The position numbers and the translations under genes are program-made. A DNA stretch of 13,887 bases from Bacteroidota bacterium (GTDB taxonomy: Bacteria; Bacteroidota; Bacteroidia; Bacteroidales; WCHB1-69): NCBI GenBank assembly GCA_023392945.1, contig JAEWNB010000152.1:1-13887 (forward strand), given 5' to 3'. The notes beneath the pieces are model-generated. The model made no database searches. It worked only from the letters and a program-made list of their open reading frames with translations, and was not told the DNA's origin. Positions 6,907-13,616 of this stretch are shown here, piece after piece (position 1 is the stretch's first letter; each line of letters opens with the position of its first letter).

Positions 6907-8299
6907 TATGGAGTTGCTGGGGTGGATACTCATCAACGACGGATTTATCAACGATGGGTTCGCCATCAACGGTCCCATCAACGACGGATTTATCAATAAT
7001 GGGTTCGTCATCTACGGTCCCACCAACGACGGGTTGGGCATTCCCAAATTTCAGGGTTTGGTTGTTACGAAATTGCCGAATGATTTTGATGGCCTCGTCC
7101 AATTGTCCGCCTTTTATGGGGTTGCGTTGGGCACCTAAACTGTAGCCGTCGTTGTCGATTTTTACAAATAGAATTTCTTCGTTGGTTTTGGCCAGTTCTT
7201 TATCCATTAAGAGGATGGAGGTTTTAACACCGCTATAGGGGTTAAAAACTCCCGCGGGGAGACTTACTACGGCATAGAGGTAATTTTCGACCAGCATTTT
7301 TCGCAAATCTTTGTAAGCTGTGCCGCTTTGGAATATGACTCCTTCGGGAACAATAATACCTGCTTTGCCTTTGGGATTAAGGTGTTCTGCAATATAATCA
7401 ACAAATAAGACTTCGCTTCGGCTGCTGCTTATAGAGAATTTTTTATGTGGACGTATGCCGCCTTTTGGACTCATAAATGGGGGATTGGCAAGGATTACAT
7501 CAGCGGTTTCGTTCCATCGTTCTTCACTGCTTAGCGTGTCGTATTCCCAAATGTGCGGATCGGAAAAGCCGTGTAAATACAAATTAACCAAGGATAGACG
7601 TACCATGTCGGGCGAAATGTCGTAACCGGTAAAATTGGAAATGATACGGCGGCGTTCGTCGGGCGTTATTGTAGAGACGCAATGCATTGCGTCTCTATCA
7701 TTCGAACCACGCATAATATGTTTAAATGCCGAAATCAAAAATCCCGCGGTTCCACATGCCGGATCTAAAATGGAATCGGTTTTTTGCGGATCAACTACTG
7801 CGACCAAAAAATCAATTATATGCCTTGGGGTGCGAAATTGTCCAGCATCTCCTTGCGACCCCATTACGGAAAGCAAATATTCAAAAGCATCGCCTAATTT
7901 TTCGCTGTGGGTGTATTTAAATTCGCCAATAGTTTTCAGAAACAATTTTAATGTTTCAGGATCTCGATAAGGTAAAAAGGCGTTTTTAAAAATATCACGG
8001 AATAGTTGGGGAATATTGGGATTTTTATCCATGCTTGCAATGGCATCGGAATATAAAGTCAGCATTTCGTGTGCTGTCACCTTAGTGTCGAAGAGATTGT
8101 CCCAACTATATTTTTCATAATTGCCGGAAAAGAACTTGGCTTTTGCCCCTAAATCCATCGCTTCCTTGTCCATGTCATCCATGAATTTGTAAATTAACGC
8201 AATGGTAATTTGTTCAATTTGGGCTTTCGGATCAGGCAATTTACCTACCAAAATATCCCGGCAATCGTCAATTCTTTTTTTTGTGTTGGTATCTAACAT
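6896..8299 (-). CDS. hsdM: Type I restriction methylase (M) portion, 3' end truncated by IS66
   Basis: HsdM transfers a methyl group from S-adenosylmethionine to adenine as part of a type I complex. The helical N-terminal domain (1-130) is followed by the methylase core: FRTPRHIIDFL at 155-165, motif I DPACGTAGFL (179-188), NFTGYDISPDMVRL (222-235) and the catalytic NPPF (272-275). Residues 202-210 (RDAMHCVST) come from the palindrome, inserted between motif I and the next strand. From about 419 the protein enters a repetitive linker. The last ten residues (YPPQQLHIVM) are read from the IS66 end and are not native. Without the IS the frame continues into the S portion, giving about 918 residues. 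It overlaps the RAYT gene by 7 nt. Without its S part, methylation activity is doubtful. Confidence 0.93.
   Translation of the reverse strand: MLDTNTKKRIDDCRDILVGKLPDPKAQIEQITIALIYKFMDDMDKEAMDLGAKAKFFSGNYEKYSWDNLFDTKVTAHEMLTLYSDAIASMDKNPNIPQLFRDIFKNAFLPYRDPETLKLFLKTIGEFKYTHSEKLGDAFEYLLSVMGSQGDAGQFRTPRHIIDFLVAVVDPQKTDSILDPACGTAGFLISAFKHIMRGSNDRDAMHCVSTITPDERRRIISNFTGYDISPDMVRLSLVNLYLHGFSDPHIWEYDTLSSEERWNETADVILANPPFMSPKGGIRPHKKFSISSSRSEVLFVDYIAEHLNPKGKAGIIVPEGVIFQSGTAYKDLRKMLVENYLYAVVSLPAGVFNPYSGVKTSILLMDKELAKTNEEILFVKIDNDGYSLGAQRNPIKGGQLDEAIKIIRQFRNNQTLKFGNAQPVVGGTVDDEPIIDKSVVDGTVDGEPIVDKSVVDEYPPQQLHIVM
6930..6937. repeat. IS66 target-site duplication, right copy
   Basis: TCATCAAC directly adjoins the right end of the IS66 element and is identical to 4403-4410. 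Confidence 0.95.
6932..7021. repeat. 45-nt tandem repeat in the 3' end of hsdM
   Basis: Two close 45-nt units start at 6932 and 6977 and encode GTVDGEPIVDKSVVD and GTVDDEPIIDKSVVD. A third, more diverged unit (EIVDGGINVDESVID) lies across the IS66 insertion at about 4355-4402. Together they make an acidic linker between the M and S parts. The IS66 target lies within this array. Confidence 0.88.
7671..7698. repeat. GTAGAGACGC palindrome inside the hsdM catalytic domain
   Basis: A 28-nt copy identical to the one at 4326 except for the final base (T instead of C). It is translated in frame as RDAMHCVST between methylase motif I and the NFTGYDISPD segment. Confidence 0.95.
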
Positions 8300-9066
8300 T
8301 GGTTTGGTTTGTATTTTATTTTTTCAATTTTGTCCCCATATTTATCGTCCGCCCAATTCGACGGGTTGTTGATTATATAATTTGAAATCCGTTGGAACGA
8401 TTTGTGGTTTCGGATAATATGATCGTAAAATCGCGATTGCCATGCAAAATCTGCATGGATTGTTTTTGCATTTTTGGTCACCCCAATTTTAAAACCACGT
8501 ATAATGGATGCCAAATTTTTGCGTTGTGGCCCAAATTTGTTTTTGATTTGGTCGGATGGGATTGGTGGGATTGTGGGGTTGATGGTTTGGTTGGGTTGGT
8601 TAATTTGGTTGATTTGGTTGATTTGGTTGATTTGGTTGATTTGGTTGATTTGGTTGATTTGGTTGATTTGGTTGATTTGGTTGATTTGGTTGATTTGGTT
8701 GATTTGGTTGATTGTAGAGACGCAATGCATTGCGTCTCTACGATTTTCCGTCCCGTTTTGCGTATGGCGTTGGGTATTAAATTCATTATCACCAATGCCT
8801 ATAATGGCATGAAAATGATTGGGCATAATGACAAATTCACCCATAAATAAATTCATATCCTGTCGCATTTGAAATGTTTTTAACCATTCGGTTTCTGCAA
8901 TTTTACCAATTTCATTCAATACCATTTTTTGGTTTACAATTTCCCCAAAATAATATTCACGATGGGCGGTGCAAATTGTGATGAAATAGAGGGAATTGGA
9001 AGCATAATCCCAATTTTGCAATCGTGCAGATGGTATTCGATATTTATTGAGAAATTTATCCGACAT
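8293..9066 (-). CDS. REP-associated tyrosine transposase (RAYT, Y1/HUH) embedded in the restriction operon
   Basis: RAYTs are single-strand DNA endonucleases related to IS200/IS605 transposases that act on REP-type palindromes. This 257-residue protein has the HUH motif MPNHFHAI (His84, His86) and the C-terminal SNYIINNPSNW with catalytic Tyr230. Residues 109-118 are encoded by the palindrome, 120-155 are twelve Asn-Gln-Ile triplets, and a Pro/Thr-rich stretch follows; this inserted region lies between the two catalytic motifs and makes the protein longer than usual. Its ATG overlaps the hsdR stop (TGATG), and its stop overlaps the hsdM start by 7 nt, so translation is probably coupled. No palindromes flank it as mobile ends, so it looks like a resident operon gene. 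The substrate is not proven. Confidence 0.88.
   Translation of the reverse strand: MSDKFLNKYRIPSARLQNWDYASNSLYFITICTAHREYYFGEIVNQKMVLNEIGKIAETEWLKTFQMRQDMNLFMGEFVIMPNHFHAIIGIGDNEFNTQRHTQNGTENRRDAMHCVSTINQINQINQINQINQINQINQINQINQINQINQINQINQPNQTINPTIPPIPSDQIKNKFGPQRKNLASIIRGFKIGVTKNAKTIHADFAWQSRFYDHIIRNHKSFQRISNYIINNPSNWADDKYGDKIEKIKYKPNQC
8602..8709. repeat. 9-nt microsatellite encoding Asn-Gln-Ile triplets
   Basis: Eleven exact copies of GATTTGGTT on the plus strand (8611-8709) plus one variant copy (8602-8610). Only 4 nt separate it from the palindrome. The unit length is a multiple of three, so copy-number change lengthens the RAYT protein without breaking the frame. Confidence 0.97.
8714..8741. 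repeat. GTAGAGACGC palindrome inside the RAYT gene
   Basis: A 28-nt perfect palindrome identical to the one at 4326-4353. It is translated as RDAMHCVST, the same frame as in hsdM. Confidence 0.96.
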
Positions 9067-11591
9067 CAGGCAGCAAATCTATCGAGGTTAATATAATCTT
9101 TAATATAGAGGGGAATCATTTCTCTGTATTTGGGGGCAACTTCTATGAATTGTGAAATGGGTAGCGTTGCATTTGTTTGTAATGCATGGAAATCTTTGGT
9201 TGCAATGATTTTACGTATTTCACCATCTACAATGTATGCTTTGAAGAAATATTTTAAAGCCCGTATATTTACATCTTCTTCGGGGGGATAAATGGAAATG
9301 AATTTGTCGAATTCTTCTTCCAGTAATTCGTCTTTGGATTTGAATTTAGGAATAATGCCAAATATCTTTTCTACCACTTCCCTTATGGAAATTTTACGGT
9401 CAATTTTTGCAGCTTTCCGCAATTTCTCAAGGTTAAAATATTCTTCAGGTTTATCGAAAATTTCGTTTTGAATATGGGATACTACCTGTTCCCAGTTGCC
9501 AAGTTCAACATTCTTTTTAATGATATCGTCCATTACAATGCGGTCTTCGAATTTTTTAAAGAGCATACGATCAATTTTCATTCCTTCGTATCCTATTTCT
9601 TGCTCTTTTAAAATCGCCAAGGGATCTGGTCTGTAACTGGTGAATTGGTCAATACCACCACCGCCACCGCCACCCACTCCAATTGGGGGTTGGGGTAGTT
9701 TTAATTTTTCATCGTAATCAAATTTTTCTTCAAAATATTCGCAATTGGCAAAAAAGTCAAAGAGTTTGAAAAATTCTTTTTCATGTTTTACCTGTTCTTC
9801 CTCTCCCAATTCGTTTTTATGCTTGAATTCAAAGGTGTTTTTGCGAGTTCCACGACCTTTTATTTGCACGAAGTCGGAAGGACTAAAAATAGGGCGCATC
9901 ATGCAAAGGTTCAACAAATCGGTGCAATCGTATCCGGTTGTCATCATGCCAACTGTAACACAGACGCGTGTTTTACTGGAGTTGTAGCCCTCTAACCAGG
10001 TTGTTTTATCATTTAAATTATTGTTGGCGAAGTTAATGGTCATCTGCTGTGCATCATCAACCTGTGAGGTAACTTGTAAAGCGAAATCGGAGTTGTATTT
10101 ATTGGGAAAAAGCTGCTCTGCAAATTCGTTCAATATTTCGGTAAGTTTTCTGGCATGGTTTTGACTCACCGCAAAGATGATTGTTTTGCCAATCTCTTTG
10201 GTAATCGGATCACGCAAGGCATTTTCCAGAAAGGTTTGACAAAATACCCGATTGGTTTTCTCCGAAAAGAATTTGTGTTCAAAATCTCGTGAAACAAACG
10301 TTTCCGTTTCTTCCTCACCTTCTGACATGATGGCAACGGCATAGCCTTCATCGGAAAGCAATTGCGTGGTGATTTCTGTTCGAGCATCCAGCACACGAGG
10401 ATTGACCAGATATCCATCTTTTACCCCATCAATCAACGAATAGCGGAAAGTAGCATCGCCACCCTCACAGCCAAAGGTTGCATAAGTGTCTCTTAACATT
10501 CTTCTTTCAATCTCACGAGGGTCGTTTTCTTTTATTTTTTTAAGATCAACACCTTTCAAATAGTCTTTTGGGGTTGCAGTTAATCCTAACTTGTAGCCAT
10601 GAAAATATTCAAAAACGGCTCTTGCATTGCCGGAAATAGAGCGGTGTGATTCGTCGGAAATAATTAAATCAAAATCTGTCGGCAAAAACTGGCTGCGGTA
10701 TTTATTATCGAACATGAGCGATTGAATGGTGGTGACTACAATATCTGCTTTTCGCCAATCGCTTTTATTTTCTTTATAAATGTAGGTTGTATAATCGGGT
10801 TTTAAGTAATTGGTAAACGATTTCCACGCCTGGGTTTCAAGTTCCAACCTATCCACAAGAAATAAAACTTTTCTTGCGTTTTTTGTCCTTAAAAACAAAC
10901 GAATAACCGCAGCAGCAACAAGGGTTTTTCCTGTTCCTGTTGCCATTTCAAAAAGAAAGCGGTCTTTACCTTCTCGTACCGCCTGTTGCAAATGCAAAAT
11001 TGCATTCAATTGATAGGGTCTTAAAAATCGAAGCCCATTCGTCCAAATAAAATCCTTACTTGTCTCAATGCTGCCGTTCCAACCAGGTCTTTGCGCGTAG
11101 TCGGGCATTTGAACCGTAACAATATAATCATTGGTAACGGTTTCGTTTGCTAATGTATTTCTGTCAGGATTCCATTCTTTAATAGCACCAATTTCGTTTT
11201 GAGATGGAAATTTATAAATTGGTCTGGGATTTCCTTTTTTCAAATCCCACAAGTAATGCACTATCCCATTAGAAAGAATTATGAATTGTGCTCCAACAGT
11301 ATTTGCATATTTGCGGGCTTGCTCCTTTGCAACCAAAGGATGAAAACTTTCTTTTTTTGCTTCGAGTACGCAAATTAGTTTATGGTTGGTATCAATCAGC
11401 AAAAAATCGAGCGAACCCGATTTTACTTTTTCATAATCATAGCCCCAAGCGTCAATCTCTTTTTGAGTGATTTTTACATGGTTTTCAAGCAAGATATTAG
11501 CAGTTCCTTCTTGATTATCAAAGAATCTCCAACCTGCTTCTTCTAGTAGTTGGTTTATCTTAATCCTCGCATGTGCCTCGTTTTGTAACAT
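9066..11591 (-). CDS. hsdR: Type I restriction endonuclease R subunit
   Basis: HsdR is the ATP-driven translocase and nuclease of the type I complex. Of the 841 residues, 1-130 form the nuclease domain with the PD-(D/E)xK signature (Asp62 in SLDFLL, Glu77-Ala-Lys79 in VLEAKK). The superfamily 2 helicase core follows: Walker A ATGTGKT (217-223), the DEAD-like box DESH (313-316), TATP (338-341), and motif VI QIKGRGTRK. A run of seven glycines near residue 645 precedes the C-terminal domain that contacts M/S. The gene is intact and normal in length. It is first in the hsdR-RAYT-hsdMS operon. With M and S split, the R subunit has no working partner in this window and is unlikely to cut. Confidence 0.96.
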   Translation of the reverse strand: MLQNEAHARIKINQLLEEAGWRFFDNQEGTANILLENHVKITQKEIDAWGYDYEKVKSGSLDFLLIDTNHKLICVLEAKKESFHPLVAKEQARKYANTVGAQFIILSNGIVHYLWDLKKGNPRPIYKFPSQNEIGAIKEWNPDRNTLANETVTNDYIVTVQMPDYAQRPGWNGSIETSKDFIWTNGLRFLRPYQLNAILHLQQAVREGKDRFLFEMATGTGKTLVAAAVIRLFLRTKNARKVLFLVDRLELETQAWKSFTNYLKPDYTTYIYKENKSDWRKADIVVTTIQSLMFDNKYRSQFLPTDFDLIISDESHRSISGNARAVFEYFHGYKLGLTATPKDYLKGVDLKKIKENDPREIERRMLRDTYATFGCEGGDATFRYSLIDGVKDGYLVNPRVLDARTEITTQLLSDEGYAVAIMSEGEEETETFVSRDFEHKFFSEKTNRVFCQTFLENALRDPITKEIGKTIIFAVSQNHARKLTEILNEFAEQLFPNKYNSDFALQVTSQVDDAQQMTINFANNNLNDKTTWLEGYNSSKTRVCVTVGMMTTGYDCTDLLNLCMMRPIFSPSDFVQIKGRGTRKNTFEFKHKNELGEEEQVKHEKEFFKLFDFFANCEYFEEKFDYDEKLKLPQPPIGVGGGGGGGIDQFTSYRPDPLAILKEQEIGYEGMKIDRMLFKKFEDRIVMDDIIKKNVELGNWEQVVSHIQNEIFDKPEEYFNLEKLRKAAKIDRKISIREVVEKIFGIIPKFKSKDELLEEEFDKFISIYPPEEDVNIRALKYFFKAYIVDGEIRKIIATKDFHALQTNATLPISQFIEVAPKYREMIPLYIKDYINLDRFAA

Positions 11592-11629
11592 TTATTTATT
11601 TAAAAAATCAATTTATTTTCAATTAACGG

Positions 11630-11637
11630 CAAATATA
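11630..11637 (-). promoter_or_regulatory. Candidate -7 box of the hsdR operon promoter
   Basis: The minus strand reads TATATTTG, matching TAnnTTTG, 38 nt upstream of the hsdR ATG. A TTTG lies too close (about 11 nt) to serve as the -33 element, so only the -7 box supports the call. Confidence 0.4.
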
Positions 11638-11865
11638 ACAATTTCCCTCAAAGCATAGCCCATTCATTATTTCGTTTTTCTTCAGTGTTTAAGTAGCAAT
11701 TTCTCTGTAGTGTCTGTTTTTCACACTTGTTGGGAACAGTTGCGTGTATGAAACGTTGGGGATTGAGGTCTGTGTCACTATCTGCCTACACAAACGCCTA
11801 TGCGGAACAGGAACTTTGATTAACCACATGCACAACAATATTTTATACATAATGTTAGGGGTAGA

Positions 11866-12924
11866 TTATTTATTATTTATAAGAAAATCTAATGCATCAA
11901 CTTTTAGCTTGAAATGATCAATAAGTTGATAATCTTCACTTGTTAAACCTTTAATATCTACACCACAGCTCTCATTTGAGCAAAACATATCTTTAACATT
12001 GTTTTTATGTCCATTTTGACAGATAAATCTTTCTTTTTCTTTTGACAATAGTCCATCCTTAGTAATTTCAATTTTTCCTTTATCTGGAAGACTGTTCAAT
12101 TTATTAATTATTTTTTTCATTAAAGTCAGATCGTCTTTAGTGTAAAAACTTTTTTGTATTGGTAAACATTTAACTCCAATTCTCAGATTATTATTTTCAA
12201 TAAGCTCAACTACTTTTTTAGGTGAAAATAAGTCAGTTTTATTCAATAAATCCCATATCTTTTTAAAATCTGTAGTAATATTTGAATATAACGTGTTAGT
12301 TGCAACTTCTCGATTTATTTGTTTAAGATATTCAACAAAATTATCTTGTAATAATTTTTGCTTTTCACTTAATTCAAATTCTTGAAGTTTAAATGATTCC
12401 AAATAAGCAGTAAGTAAATCTTGTACTATTTCATCTATGGGATTATTTAATAAATAAATCCACTGTTCTTTGGTTGGAAGTGCGTTTTCACATAATAGCT
12501 TTATAACGATTCTTTTTGTAATCTCTTTTTCTAAATGATTTGCAGAAATCTCTGCCGAATCATGTTCTAATTGAGATTTATTTTGACTTGCAAAATCCAT
12601 AGAAACAGCCATTCCTATAGCGGAAACCATAAACATTGATTTCCCTTTACCAGATATTTCATCAAAATCTATTTTCAAACCAATTACTGCATTTGCCCCT
12701 ATTCGAGATGCTTGTTCTTTCAAGTTTGAAATTGCCATTTGATAAATTCGTTGCAATTTGTTTTGATATGTATCAGAAAAACCTCCGAATATATCTGTAA
12801 GGGAAGCACCAAAATCGGAGAAGAAATTAGTACCTAATACAACATTTATTGATAATAACTCTATATATTTTTGAATACTTGAATTTTCTATTGAGTTTGT
12901 GGTTGTTACAATTACATTTTTCAT
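11866..12924 (-). CDS. YbjQ-like (UPF0145) domain protein with C-terminal zinc-ribbon-like region
   Basis: The 352-residue protein begins with a YbjQ/UPF0145 domain (about 1-110): SINVVLGTNFF, SLTDIFGGFSDTYQNKLQ, SRIGANAVIGLKIDFDEI and MFMVSAIGMAVSM follow the family pattern. That family is a small oligomeric beta-fold often labelled heavy-metal-binding, with no firm function. The middle (about 115-290) is mostly helical and I do not recognise it. The C-terminus has CQNGH (302-306), MFC (315) and ESCG (320), a possible zinc site, though with only three cysteines. It is very AT-rich. It lies 274 nt upstream of hsdR on the same strand; a link to restriction is not shown. No signal peptide or membrane helix is seen. 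Confidence 0.8.
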   Translation of the reverse strand: MKNVIVTTTNSIENSSIQKYIELLSINVVLGTNFFSDFGASLTDIFGGFSDTYQNKLQRIYQMAISNLKEQASRIGANAVIGLKIDFDEISGKGKSMFMVSAIGMAVSMDFASQNKSQLEHDSAEISANHLEKEITKRIVIKLLCENALPTKEQWIYLLNNPIDEIVQDLLTAYLESFKLQEFELSEKQKLLQDNFVEYLKQINREVATNTLYSNITTDFKKIWDLLNKTDLFSPKKVVELIENNNLRIGVKCLPIQKSFYTKDDLTLMKKIINKLNSLPDKGKIEITKDGLLSKEKERFICQNGHKNNVKDMFCSNESCGVDIKGLTSEDYQLIDHFKLKVDALDFLINNK

Positions 12925-13190
12925 AGACTAATAATTTTCACAAGTTTATACTTAATTTGCTACTAACTTACTTATACCCCTAATCCTTTTCCTATTTTAT
13001 TGTAGTTATATTCCAATATGTAGTTGCTAACAGAGGTTTGTAGTTACAGTATTTACTTTTTTTTATATATTGCTTTAAAATCATTCATAAAAGCTCACAA
13101 AATTAATAATTATTCTTTTCGGTAAATAATAATATTAATTTATTTGCGGTATATTTTCAAAAAAAAATCGAACCTTCGTACTCTTCGTTG
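12925..13190. other. AT-rich non-coding stretch with nothing recognised
   Basis: This lies upstream of the YbjQ-like gene. It contains long A/T runs and no open frame of note, no tRNA-like fold and no clear TAnnTTTG box at the expected place. It probably contains the promoter of the YbjQ-like gene, but I cannot point to it. Confidence 0.5.
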
Positions 13191-13192
13191 CC

Positions 13193-13251
13193 TTCAACAA
13201 GCTCAGACGCCGAAGGGTGGATTATTTGGACCGGTCGCTGAGCTTGTCGAA
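13193..13251. repeat. Imperfect inverted repeat of the CTTCGACAAGCTCAG type
   Basis: TTCAACAAGCTCAG (13193-13206) pairs with CTGAGCTTGTCGAA (13238-13251) at 13 of 14 positions across a 31-nt loop. I recall this motif as an intergenic dispersed repeat in many bacteria. No function is evident. Confidence 0.75.
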
Positions 13252-13339
13252 GCGACAGTTTTTTTCTGCTTTTTTTTCAAAAGTAAATCATTTCAAAAAA
13301 AAATGGCAGTAGCATAACATCAACACAAGACATCACCAA

Positions 13340-13352
13340 GGTGCGTAGCACC
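13340..13352. repeat. Short hairpin GGTGC-GTA-GCACC
   Basis: A perfect 5-bp stem with a GTA loop, followed by GAACC. It resembles the small intergenic hairpins scattered through Bacteroidota genomes and lies just before the 112-bp inverted-repeat element. Confidence 0.55.
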
Positions 13353-13375
13353 GAACCATTAATCTTATTGACGAG

Positions 13376-13487
13376 GTGTGTCGTCCTAAAAAAAGTTTAC
13401 AGGTTACTATTTAAATTCTGACATATATTTACTTTTTCCTTCCATAATTTTTTGGTTTTAGTGTAAACCTATTTTAGGACGAGACAC
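13376..13487. mobile_element. 112-bp MITE-like element with 26-bp inverted repeats
   Basis: Ends 13376-13401 and 13462-13487 are inverted copies matching at 23 of 26 positions (sharing TCGTCCTAAAA and GTTTACA). There is no coding capacity. The left end and the next 30 nt closely match the end of the IS at 13619-13670 (both contain AAGTTTACAGGT and CTGACAT), so it is probably a non-autonomous, internally deleted relative of that IS. I see no clear target duplication. Confidence 0.65.
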
Positions 13488-13497
13488 GGTGAATTAA

Positions 13498-13615
13498 ACA
13501 AATATAACGCTCCTACGGAGCGAGGGAGGATCATTGTGAATTCGTTGGCTACAAATATAACGCCACTCTGTGGCGGGATCGGGTAGTAGGAATTCTTCGG
13601 AAACAGATATAACGC
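13498..13615. repeat. Three ACAAATATAACGC repeats with short hairpins
   Basis: ACAAATATAACGC occurs at 13498 and 13551, and as ACAGATATAACGC at 13603, about 52 nt apart. The first two run into hairpins CGCTCC-TAC-GGAGCG (13508-13522) and CGCCAC-TCT-GTGGCG (13561-13575). The third has no hairpin and is followed at once by the IS end, suggesting the IS landed in it. The stems differ in sequence but not in shape. Confidence 0.8.
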
Positions 13616-13616
13616 T

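Larger units (their letters stand above)
4411..6929 (-). mobile_element. Complete IS66-family insertion sequence, 2519 bp
   Basis: The element has 26-bp terminal inverted repeats (4411-4436 and 6904-6929, starting GTATCCACCCCA) that differ at one position, and a perfect 8-bp target duplication TCATCAAC on both sides. It carries the standard IS66 gene set tnpA, tnpB and tnpC on the minus strand, all apparently intact. It sits in the repeat-rich linker of the M-S fusion gene, in the same orientation as that gene. The intact duplication and matching ends suggest a fairly recent insertion. Confidence 0.96.

Noticed and set aside
8602..8709. Regular repeats that might be a CRISPR array
   Set aside because: The unit is 9 nt with no unique spacers, and it lies in frame within the RAYT gene; the 24-nt and 45-nt arrays likewise have no spacers.
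8392..8850. Plus-strand open frames across the 9-nt repeat (Val-Asp-Leu and Trp-Leu-Ile runs)
   Set aside because: The open frames come from the repeat itself; the minus strand carries the HUH and Tyr motifs of a real protein.
9653..9680. GC-rich run encoding seven glycines in HsdR as a possible frameshift or phase-variable tract
   Set aside because: The codons are mixed GGN rather than a mononucleotide run, and the frame is open on both sides; it is most likely a flexible linker.
11592..11865. Possible integron attC-like site (AACGTTGGGG and ATGTTAGGGG) upstream of hsdR
   Set aside because: I could not find paired inner and outer core sites of the right spacing or a second site flanking a cassette, and no integrase is present.
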